NCBI GenBank assembly: GCA_032718865.1
Contig: JALUTQ010000001.1
Span: 992,001-1,056,000 of the forward strand
DNA from: Tilletia caries
Lineage: Eukaryota; Basidiomycota; Exobasidiomycetes; Tilletiales; Tilletiaceae
Direction of reading: 5' to 3'
Length of the DNA: 64,000 nt
Below the pieces are notes generated by a model, which was given only the letters and a program-made list of their open reading frames with translations, was not told where the DNA came from and made no database searches. Made by a program: the position numbers and the translations under genes. Positions 34,512 to 44,029 of this stretch are shown here, piece by piece. The stretch's first letter is position 1. Each line of letters begins with the position of its first letter.

Positions 34512-34906
34512 GCTGGGCTACGATGTAGATTTCTGTGTGCTTTCCTGCTGTGGGAAAGACTGGGGGCGAGAGTGCTGAAAACGAGGTGCGCCTGTGAAGC
34601 CGTCTGCAAGGAAAGGATCGTACGAAGCACTGCAGAGAAGGCCAGACAGAGTCCAAGGTGTTTGAGTATGAGCCGCAGCGTCGAGGTGGAAGAAAGTGCG
34701 ACAGGCGGAAGTGAAGGTCAGCGCGGAGTTTGAAAATATCGTCAGTACAGTCACGTGTTGGAACAGCTGCGGAACGGCTCCAGAACGGGACAACTACCAC
34801 CGACCTTGACCTCGCACAGAGCGCTCCTCTCAGCATCTTCGCAGTTCGCACATTCACAGCGCGCGGCGGGTGGTTATATGTAGTAGTCAGTGTTCAGGGA
34901 AAGAGT
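34512..34906. promoter_or_regulatory. Divergent promoter, eIF3a (-) and M24 peptidase (+)
   Basis: 395 bp between divergent start codons, with a CACGTG E-box at 34752-34757 roughly in the middle. No gene is evident. Function inferred from position. Confidence 0.5.
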
Positions 34907-36590
34907 ATGTGGTCAAAGAAACAGGAAGTCGATGGGCTGGGTCTCATCGCGCCCCCGAGTCCTGCCTCTCCCAGCTCGAAGGTGATTCGATCCGCATCTC
35001 GCCTCGTTCTGATACTCAAGATCGCCCTCATCTACACTCTTATCGCGACCTACTTCTCTCCTTCCCTCCGTTCTCTATTTCACACCCCATTCTCTCATTC
35101 CACTTCTTCATCCTACTCCTCCAGCTCCGTCGATCAGTTCCTCAGATGCTCAATCGACAATTTAGACAAGTCCTCGCTGGACCAACCTCTGGTCGAACCC
35201 ATCCCTTTCGAAGAGTTTGTCGAGCGTCGGGATCGAATCGCACAGGCACTCGTTGAGGAAGGCTTGGACGCGTATATCATCGAGCCCGGGTTCGATTTCC
35301 TCTTTCTCGCTAACCTAAGCGGATGGGAGGATTGGGGTCCTACGGTCAGTCCTGCCAGATGTGCGTTTCATTCTGACTATGCTCGCTGACCTTCCCTTTC
35401 CATCCCTATCACTCCACCAAATCATCGACGACCCTAATGCAACAGGAACGACCGTAAGTTGGTTATTGCCCTTGTCCAGTCCGCAGTGAAGCCCAATGCT
35501 TAATCTCATTCATTCTGTCCTCAGCTTCCTGCTCGTCATCGAGCCCCTGCCCGCAACCTCCAAGTCCTCCACCAAAGTCCGCTCCCGCAGCACAATTCTC
35601 ACCCCCAACTTCGAACTCGGCCGCGCCAAACAGCTCGTCCTCCCCTTCGCAAAGGGAGACGCCAACCATCTGACCTGGCGCGAAGAAGTCAGCCCGTACG
35701 ACGTCCTCGCCACCTTCCTCTCCAAATCCACAGGCAAGAACGCTCGCAGGGACATCAGAGTTAAAGTCGGGCCGGAGACGAGGACGTTCATCAGTCAAGG
35801 GCTCGGGCTGGCCAATCTCTCTGTCATCCCGTACAGCGAGACCGAGCCGACAGCCGCGGTCCGACAGAGTAAATCCGCTCGCGAAGTCGCCATTATGAGG
35901 GCCGCGAACACGCTCACCGTCGAAGGCATCCGCGCCGTCCGGAGGTGTGCATACGACGGTGTCTCCGAGCTCGAGCTGTACGACGTCTTCAAGAAGACGA
36001 TCCTCAGCGCAGGACACGGGATCAACGACGTCGAAGGTCTGGTCCTCTTCGGCGAACGCGCGGCATGTCCGCATTGCGGCCCCTCGCAGACTCGCAAATT
36101 GATCGCTGCAGAGGACTTCATCCTTATGGACGTCGGCGCTCGTTTGTACGGCTACATCTCAGACTGCACCCGTACCTTCCTCTTGCCCAACATAACGTCA
36201 CCAGAACGAGGGTCCTTCGACCCGGAAAAGCTCACGATCTGGTATACCGTCCACGAAGCTCAGTCCGCGGCGATCCATGCCATCCGGGAAGGCACACCCT
36301 TGAGTGAAGTCGACCATGCCGCACGTCAAGTCATCGAAAAGGCCGGCTACGGCCCCGCCTTCATTCATCGACTCGGCCACAGCATCGGCTTGCAGATGCA
36401 CGAGCCTCCGTATGCCACTGGCAACTCGGCCACCACACTCAAGTACCACACGCCCCTGACTGCCGAACCTGGCATTTATCTCGAGGGGTATGTGGGAGTT
36501 CGATTGGAAGATGTCATTCTGACCAACGGGGCAGGCAAAGAGGCTGAGACGCTCACGAACCATCGGGCCACTAGCCCATGGGATCCCTGA
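34907..36590 (+). CDS. Membrane-anchored M24 family metallopeptidase (Xaa-Pro aminopeptidase/creatinase-like)
   Basis: Exons 34907-35344, 35446-35453 (an 8-nt microexon) and 35525-36590; 503 aa. The microexon is supported by phase and by the family sequence it completes, ERPFLLVIEP. An N-terminal hydrophobic helix at about residues 33-50 (VLILKIALIYTLIATYF) suggests a signal-anchored secretory-pathway or vacuolar enzyme. The creatinase-fold peptidase has all five metal ligands: D351 and D362 (MDVGARLYGYISDCTRTF), H434 (RLGHSIGLQMHE), E463 (EPGIYLE) and E477 (VGVRLED). It should cleave N-terminal residues from peptides, probably Xaa-Pro, with two divalent metals; the exact specificity is inferred. 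Its stop lies 14 bp from the stop of RCM1, so the 3' UTRs must overlap. Confidence 0.9.
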
Positions 36591-36604
36591 CCTATTCTGT
36601 ATCA

Positions 36605-38812
36605 CTACTGCTCCTCAACGCTCTTCGCAACCGTCTTCTTGTTCTTCTTTTTCTTCTGCTTGCGCTTTTTGGCCTCAGGACCTTCGGGCTGTTGTGCAGC
36701 CTGATTGGAGACAGTCGACGGCGATTCTTTCTCGTCTTCAGCGAGTGTTCGTTCGAAAGCTGCGACAAAAAAGCCGTTGGACGCCTCGATGTGCACCGTA
36801 CCCAGCTCCACGCCTCGTACCCGCGATAGCTCGCCGCCTGGAACGCATCGAATCACACTTTCTGCAATGACTATGTTATTCATTCCGTGAAAAGAAGAAA
36901 AAATGTTCAGTACTTTCGTTCCAACTCAGGATCGTCTTCGGGGTGCCGTGGAAATAGATGCAAGAACGTACCTGTGTCGCCCTTGCAGTCCTCCACCCTA
37001 CCTCGAACCGGCCAAGCAGGCAAAACCTTCTCCCTCCCCATCAACCTCCACCCTCCCTCCTGCGCCTCCGCCGACTCCAGGGCAGCAACCACCACATGCT
37101 CGTCCTCCTCCGCATGAATGCTGCATGTGCTGTAGACGATCCGTTGGAGGTGTGGGAAGCGCATGGCGTGCTTGACCATGGTTAGTTGGAAAGCGGAGAG
37201 GGCTGTGAGGCGGGCTGTTAGGGCTGATGATGAAGATGATGATGATGATGAGGCGGCGGCGGTGGAAGGTTTGGATTGAGGATCAGATTTCGTGGACGTC
37301 GGTGGGACGGTGTCGTCTTCCTCTTGTTCTTCCGTACTGGGGCCTGTAAGGAAGAAAACGCCCAGAATCAGATCAGAGGGGGTCGCAAGCAAGAGCGGCA
37401 GTCTCGCAGAACTCACCTGCACCAGACAGACTAAACAGAGTAGCGGAGGGGACTGAGTTCAGATTCACGTAGAATATCTTTCATCAAGACACAGACACAA
37501 CACAACACTACTCACTAGTCTAGCCGATTGACAATGCCCGTACCACTACAGCTCGGATCGAGCAGCATGAGCTCGACATTATGCCACCTGGCATCAGCCG
37601 GTTCCGTTTCCAAGAAATCAGCGCGCAGAGCTGTCACATTGAGTGTTCCCGTTGCGGATACTGGCAGATCAGCCCGCTTCCGCTTCTTGTTGGCTGTCGA
37701 CGAGGCGGCTTCCTGCTTGTTTGTGCTTGTAGTGAGGCAGCCCGCTTTCGTGAGCTGGCTGGTCAGAGTTTGATACCTCTGCGGGGACATCTCGAACGCG
37801 GTGACCTGGAACGAAGATGGATCAGCAGATTGACACACAGAAGGGATAACAACTCCAGTCCAAATGAGAGCATTGTGTGCAACTTACAGAAGCAGTTGAG
37901 CCGAGGAGAGCACTGAGATGACTGGTCTTGTTTCCTGGTGCAGCGGTGGCATCGATAGCCTCCAGCGACCGACCTCTACGCTGATAGTCCGAGGCGAGGA
38001 TCTGAGCGGGAAAGCACGAGGCCAGATCCTGAAGAATCAGCTGGCCGGAGCTGTAGAGCTCGTGGGACAGCAAAGCCGAGGTGGACGAAGGGTGAAAGGC
38101 GAGTAGAGAGGGGATGTGTGGCGAGAGCATGAAGTTGCGCCTGTGGGACACGTCGATTCAAGATGGTGAGATAAATCACAGAACGAACTTCCAAAAGGCA
38201 TCATACGTACCCTTTAGAAAGCTGTGGCCCTTCGACCTGTTTCCAGCCCTCTTGCTCCAGCCGGACGATCACCGCAGCCACACTCGTCTTGCCCTCATTC
38301 ACCCTCGCCCACCTCGGAATGCGTTCGGCCCGTTCACGATCCTGCCCACCCAAGCGCAACTCTTCCACCCGACTCTTGCCCGCCCGTATTTGGACCCGGG
38401 TGAGTTCAGCACGGAGACGAGTCTTGTACTTGAGGAGGAGGGCGTGCGGGGGCCATGCTGCCGAGGCCTGGATCGCTTTTTTGGGCGAGAGGAGTAAGTC
38501 GTGAAGAAGGACGAGGAGGAGGCTTCCCGCTTTACCCTTCGCCGCTTTGGTATCCTCCGTTCGTGCCAAAGCGGAGCGAGCGACGGCAGATTCGAAGACT
38601 TTCCAGTCCCTGGGCGAGCTCAGGAGATCCTTCTTTGCGAAGGCGACCAGTCCGTCGAGGGTCGGTTTGTATGAGAGACAACTGACGGAGAGCGCAAGGA
38701 GACGTTTGGCATCGCCTTGGGTTTGGGACAGGGCTGCGACGTGAGACTTGAGAGACGACTGGGCCAGACTGGCACGGTCCAGAACTTGCGCTGTACGCAG
38801 GTAGAAGTCCAT
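36605..38812 (-). CDS. RCM1: 25S rRNA (cytosine-C5)-methyltransferase RCM1/NSUN5
   Basis: Exons: complement(36605-36861, 36972-37343, 37417-37430, 37516-37805, 37889-38140 with donor boundary at 37888, 38211-38812); 595 aa, phases agree. The 14-nt exon 37417-37430 completes the block RLDYLSGAGPSTEE. SAM-binding features are EAIDATAAPGNKTSHLSALL (motif I) and VTAFEMSPQRYQTL (motif II). Motif IV is LLDPSCSGTG with Cys about 371, and motif VI is YSTCSIHAEEDE with the nucleophile Cys about 460; these are the two-cysteine RNA m5C methyltransferase signatures. The Lys-rich tail (KKRKQKKKKNKK) fits nucleolar location. In yeast Rcm1 methylates C2278 of 25S rRNA. Start 38812 (MDFYLRTAQVLDRASL) fits the family N-terminus; an in-frame ATG 75 nt upstream is the alternative. 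Confidence 0.92.
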
Positions 38813-39075
38813 CTCTGCCTCTCTCTCTCGCTTTCTATCAATGATGGCGAGCTTCGAATGGGTCTCCAGAGTCCAGACGGAAGTCAAGTCAAGGTGAGGA
38901 AAATCAAAAATATTAAGCCAGCGAAACTCGCAACCACGTGGCTGAGTTTATCCGATCGCTGCCAGATGGAAAAGGCTCCGAGCGCGACCCGCTCTCCCAA
39001 ATTTTTTGCGGACAGGCGACGATGAGGCGGACAGCATTGTTGGTGGCATCGAAACAGCATCAACTGACTTACACG
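38813..39075. promoter_or_regulatory. Bidirectional promoter of two ribosome-biogenesis genes with RRPE- and PAC-like sites
   Basis: 263 bp between RCM1 (-) and LCP5 (+). It contains a CACGTG E-box (38935-38940), an RRPE-like AAATTTTTTG (38998-39007 region) and, about 12 bp further, a PAC-like GACGATGAGG (39018-39027). RRPE (TGAAAAATTTT) and PAC (GCGATGAG) are the paired elements of ribosome-biogenesis promoters in yeasts and other fungi. Both flanking genes act in rRNA maturation. Confidence 0.55.
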
Positions 39076-40492
39076 ATGGACGCAAGCCTCGCTGCTGAGC
39101 TGTCCAAGCTCATCGCCAGCCTCGATACCGACACCGCAGCACTCATCCCTGTCACAGATGCAGTCGAAGAACGGTGAGTACCCTTTTTTTCCCTTCTCGA
39201 TCTCCCCCCCGTCCCGGTTGCTAAATCGCTGCTGTTCTTGTCGTGTCCCCTGTGCGTGATTCAGGATAAGATCAGACTCTGCTGGGCACAGCGGAAGTCA
39301 GGATGGCATTCCGCTACTCTCACTCAAGAATGACGTTCTCCTCTCCTACCTCCACCACCTCGTCCTTCTCACCGCCCACCGTCTCCGCGGGAACTCCCTT
39401 ACCAGCCAACCGGGCTCAACACTCGTCGAGAATCTGGTTCGTCTCCGACTCGTCCTAGAGAAGACTCGGCCGTTGGAGAGCAAGATGCGGTACCAGATCG
39501 ACAAGGCCATCAAGGCGGCCGATGAGGAGGAGCGAGGAGTCTCGAGCTCGAGACCGAGGAGAGTCAAGCAAGGCGGCGCGGACGAGGACGACGAGGATGA
39601 GGACGACGAGGAGGAAGATGAGGACGATGATGATGATGAAGTGGACCCCCTGGCGTTCCGTCCCAATCCCTCCGCCCTGATGGCAGCCTCCAAACGAGCG
39701 TCCAGTTCCTCCCAGCCCTCTGCCCAGCGCAAACCAGATCGCAACAACAAAGCCTCTAAGACGTCACGCGCACAAGAGACCAACAACAACAACGACGACG
39801 AAGACGAAGAAGATGTCCGGGGAGGCGTGTACCGACCTCCCAAACTGGCTCCCGTCCCATACGACCCGGACTCCCTCTCCCGCAAACGCAGCGAAGCCGG
39901 CTCCGAAGACCGTCTACCCCCCGGCCGGCGCAACGCCGCCCTCCTCGCAGACCTCTCCCTCGGCCTCTCCTCCAACCCGTACGAGCTCTCCTCAGCCGGA
40001 CTCGGCGGCGCAGGTCGGAACTCAGCCTCCTCGGCCCAGGCATCCGTACGCGCGAAGGCCCTGCGCCGGATGGAGGAGTACGAGGAGGAGAATTTCACCA
40101 GGTTGGTGATGAAGAAGAAGGACGCGAATAAGAGGAGGAGGGACGAGGCTGCTGTTGCGCTCGGTGGGGCCGGGCTCGATAGTGGACGGGGTGGTGGGCG
40201 ACAGCGTTTGGGAGCTGGCTTGGATGAGGAGTTTGGCGATTTGCTGAGAGGTGGTGGTGGGGGTGGGGGTGCTGGTGGGAAGAAGGGGAAGAAACGGGCG
40301 GGTGGGGATGCGTATGAGGCTCTGAGGGGGACGGCAGCTAAGAGGCCTAAGGTGTCGAGCGGGACGCTCGCGGGTTCTTCGTCGGGCTCAGCGTCGACGC
40401 CTAAGGATCTCTTCCGCTCCGGTGGCGGACGAGCATCGCAGAGCCAGTTCAGCAAGGATGTGGCGCGATCGCGGAAGAAGGCGCGTACATAA
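39076..40492 (+). CDS. LCP5: U3 snoRNP / SSU processome protein LCP5 (neuroguidin, Sas10/C1D family)
   Basis: Exons 39076-39173 and 39265-40492; 441 aa. The N-terminal Sas10/C1D helical domain (about 1-120) reads PLLSLKNDVLLSYLHHLVLL then TAHRLRG and RLVLEKTRPLESKMRYQIDK, typical of Lcp5/neuroguidin. An acidic stretch (about 140-160), then VDPLAFRPNP and GGVYRPPKLAPVPYDPDS, the family's conserved RPPKIAP-type block. The rest is basic, with RRMEEYEEENFTRLVMKKKD and a Lys/Arg-rich end. Lcp5 works in the nucleolus on 18S rRNA processing. Paired head to head with RCM1. Confidence 0.9.
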
Positions 40493-40638
40493 GTCATTTG
40501 GGACGCGGAATTGACCCTCTTTGTCTCTTTACATATGTTGTCCCTGTAGAATTGACGACATGCATGAAGGTCATGATGACTTTGAGTACAGTACACGTTA
40601 CGGAAGACGTTAAAAACTTGCGAACAGAAATGCGGAAG

Positions 40639-42056
40639 TCAAGCGAAGAAGGAACGGATGTCGCGATTGCCTGAGGATTTGGCACTTTTATTCCCCTTGG
40701 AGGAGGAGGACTGCGGCGATGAGGAGGGCGGATGTTTGCCTTTCTTGGCCTTGGACGACCCGGGGGACGACTTCACGCTGTCGTCCTGGGCGCCCTCCGT
40801 CTTGACCCTCTTCGCAGGCTGACCAGCGGATCCTTCATCTTGTCCTCCCGCCGTCTTCCTCTTCGGGGTGTCAGCGGGCATAGGAGCATGCGTCTCGGAG
40901 TTGATGTCATGAGAAGTTGACGTCTTCTTCTCCTCGCCTTCCTTCTCCTCCTCCTCCTCCTCCTCCTCCTCCTTCTTGGCGCGAGACGACACGGCGGCAG
41001 GCTTCTGGCTTGAGGCAGAAGGAAAAGCTTCGTTCTTGGCTTTCGCCCGTCCGAAGGCTGCCATGATGCCGTCCTTTCGATCGGAGACGGGCAGGATGAA
41101 CTTGGGGTCATTGTTCCCAACTTTGCCGACCTCAGGTGGGACGCGGTAGCATTGAAGCTCTCCGTTGTCGAAGGGCTTCAGAAGCTTGGCCACTCGGGCC
41201 AGCGGTACCGAGGACGAGGATGGACCTTGGGCATTCTTCACCTCTTCCTCTTCCTCCATGCGTGCCTCCTCTTCGTGCTTGCTCACAGGCTGCTGTGGCA
41301 GACCGAGCCAGAGCGCGATGGACTCGGCATCCGGCAGAATCACCGGCATACGATCGTGCAGAAATCCGAGCTGCTTGTTCGACTCGGTCGTGATGATGGT
41401 AAACGTATACAAGTCTTCGCTCTCGCCTTCGAACCGGACGCGTTCCCAAAGTCCAGCGAGCGGCATCAATCGATACTCCCGCCCTTCACTCGAGTTCTTC
41501 CGTCCCTTTCCCGGCTCGTTCATCCCAACGAAGTGGGCCACTCGGTCGACAGGCTTGGAGGACTCTGTCGAGCCTTTCTTTTGCCACTCGTAGAAGCCTT
41601 GGACCATGACGACGCATCGATGTTCGGCCCGCTTGAAGAGGGGCGCCCAGAGGCCCGACCCGGAGAGGATGGTATCATCTCGGGCATTGATAGTCTTGTA
41701 CGCGTCGGGCCCCTTGGGGAGCGTCTTTGTCGAGCGCGGGACGAGACCCCACTTCATGCTCTGAAGGACGAGGCCATGCTTGTCGCCGGCGCCACCGTCT
41801 TCAGCGCGTCGGAGGACAAGGGACCGGGTTTGAGGGGCGACGTTGAAAGAGCGGTTGTACTGCTCTGCGTCCGGGGCCAGATCCGCATGGCAGCCCTTGG
41901 GCAGCTGATCCTGGACAGCTTGACGGAACTCCTCGAGGGCGAGCGCGTTGGAACTGTTCGAGCGAGAGGGATGAATGGGTTCAGCCTGTCGTTACATTCG
42001 GTGGCGAGGCGACTCTCATACAAAGGCACACTGCTGCCTCACAATCGACCACACAT
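40639..42056 (-). CDS. SRAP domain protein, HMCES/YedK family (abasic-site DNA crosslinker)
   Basis: Exons: complement(40639-41953, 42043-42056); 442 aa. The 14-nt first exon encodes MCGR; splicing makes MCGRFSNALALEEFRQAV, with the essential Cys2 that becomes the catalytic N-terminal thiol after Met removal. Further SRAP motifs: YNRSFNVAP, MKWGLVPRS, INARDDTI, VVMVQGFYEWQKK (active-site Glu), FTIITTESN and LHDRMPVIL (active-site His). The family protects ssDNA abasic sites by a covalent thiazolidine crosslink. After about residue 300 comes a disordered Lys/Glu/Ser-rich tail ending GNRDIRSFFA, which resembles a PCNA-interacting motif. Divergent from the four-TM gene across 231 bp. Confidence 0.92.
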
Positions 42057-42287
42057 TCTTCCAGCTTAGGGAGGGAGGGAGAGCCGAACCTGCCTGATGT
42101 GAGCAACTGCGACGTTCAGTAGGGAATCACTGCGAGGCTGCGAGGAAGGAAGTGTCAGCCAGGGTGGTGGAAGAAGCGAGCAAGGCATCCACCTCTCCCC
42201 GAGCTGAGCAACGGCATGCACGGAGCTCACAGCGTCATCAGTCGTTCCAAGTGACCACCATCTTCCATACATTACACACTTCCCACA

Positions 42288-43386
42288 ATGCAGACACGCG
42301 GATACCTCTTCGCGCTGGTGGCAGCGCTTGCTGTCAGCATAATGCAACTCTGGGCGATGCGCCAGGCAGGCTGGATCATCTGGACCAAGGAGTCCAAGAT
42401 CGTCCAATCCTCGATCCAGTACGGCCCCCTGCGGACATGCTCCAAGCTCGTCGTCCACTTCGGCGCAGAGGGGACGCAAAGTACGCACGAGCTCGGCACG
42501 GCATCGGCGGTCCTGGCCAATGGACCCGCTTCTACCTCCGAGGTGTTGGCGGGCATCAATGCGTCCGCGTACCCAACCTTTACAGGTGACCTCCTGTCCA
42601 CGCTCTCCGACAGGGTCGCACACCCACTCGATAAGGACGACGGCTGGGTCTGCCGACCCTTCCCACAGACGGACCAGGACTGCAACTCCGACGGCGATCG
42701 CGCCTTCTGCAACGCCTTCCTCACCGCCGGTTACTCGCTCCAATTCTCGGGCGTGCTTCTCATCGGGAGCATGATCTCGAGTCTGCTTACGATTTTCTCT
42801 ACCTCGGCTATGAACAAGGTCGAGGGGTATCGCGTCGTTGGTGGTATGCTAGGTGCGGCTTCGCTGCTGGGCATTGTGGCCTTTGCCATTGTGCATGATG
42901 CGTACAAGAATGACTGGCCATACCTGTTCGGCGCATCGTTGTCACTCGGTACGTTCCCTGCTTTCTCTGGAGTTTTGCCTGTCGTCTGCGAGACATTCTG
43001 AGCTCATGCTGACTCTACTACTTCTACTCATGACTCGATCGCGACGTGCAGGAGCGGCATTCTGGGTCCAGCTCGTTGCTTGGGTGGTCGGCGTCCTCTC
43101 CACGATTGGCGTCTTGACCGTCGGCTTCCGCGTAAGTTCATGCCTGGCTGAGTTCGCAAACGTTTCTTGACATTGATGCTCAATTCTCTTCGCTGCTTTT
43201 CCTCACAACTGATCTTGCCCGCCTTTCGTCCGCCCATCATGATAAACACGCCTATATACATTTCTTCTGCTACGCACGATCGTCAATCTCGCCCGCGCTT
43301 TCTGCTGCACTCGTGACGATAATATACAGGCGGAACGCGGCGCGCTGACAGGTTCGGCTCCTGTGAATGGCTACACGCGGGTCTGA
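42288..43386 (+). CDS. Four-transmembrane protein (Sur7/claudin-like topology)
   Basis: Exons 42288-42948, 43052-43131, 43330-43386; 265 aa. TM1 is at about 6-25 (LFALVAALAVSIMQLWAM). A Cys-containing extracellular loop follows, with WTKESKIVQSSIQYGPLRTC and GWVCRPFPQTDQDC, then TM2 (FSGVLLIGSMISSLLTIF), TM3 (GGMLGAASLLGIVAFAIV) and TM4 (WVQLVAWVVGVLSTIGVL). This layout fits fungal PMP22/claudin/Sur7-type plasma-membrane proteins; I cannot name the family precisely. The end chosen is TGSAPVNGYTRV. An alternative splice from GTGAAT (about 43363) to the AG before 43427 would instead append a tail beginning DTTQAGSLPDLDTIFDPTSL, which also looks coding. Confidence 0.7.
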
Positions 43387-44029
43387 GCAGACGCGACGGC
43401 ACTTCTTCATCGCACATCGTACAGGACACAACCCAGGCAGGATCTTTACCGGATTTGGACACGATTTTCGACCCCACGTCTCTTACCGACGCTGGCCAGA
43501 CGCTTACATACTCAGGATATCGCAAACCTCGCAAGGTTGTCTCCTTGTATCGCCATTCATTTCGGACGTTGTACGCTCAAGTCTTCCAATATACAACCTG
43601 TGTACAATTACACGCGGCAGTCGCCTGCTCTCAGATACCGTCTGGGAAGCGGCGGGAAACAGTCTGGCTATTGAAGCGCCGAACTTCGGTGCGATAGAGT
43701 GGAAGGAAAGATGGGTAAGGAGAGTTCAGCGTTCAGCCAGGGAGCGGAACCTGCGCAGTAGGGGAGTAAAGAGACCGGATACGAGCATTGGAAACAGGAA
43801 GAGAACGTGACGGGAACGTGCTGACGCGAAATCAAGAAGCCGGAAGATGCGCAGGCTGGAGATTGCAGCTGCCAGATCTGAACCGGCTCCCGCTCATCCG
43901 TATCATCTGAGGTCTGAATTCTGACATCTGACATCGCGAGCTCGACCACGACCACAACAACAACATCGTCCTCGGATCTCCATACGAGCGGAAGGCCAAG
44001 CGTGCGCTACCTACAGCTTTCCCAGAATC
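43387..44029. other. Intergenic region, possible alternative last exon of the four-TM gene
   Basis: About 640 bp. The first part (43427-43550) has protein-like sequence behind an acceptor (TCGTACAG) that could be an alternative terminal exon of the upstream gene. The remainder up to the NMNAT start shows no gene, RNA or repeat. Confidence 0.35.

Noticed and set aside
31126..34733. Long open frames on the + strand (31126-31815, 31953-33209, 33492-34733)
   Set aside because: They lie opposite eIF3a, whose minus-strand frame is conserved. The + frames are Ala/Pro- or Leu-rich mirror images caused by codon bias, with no domains.
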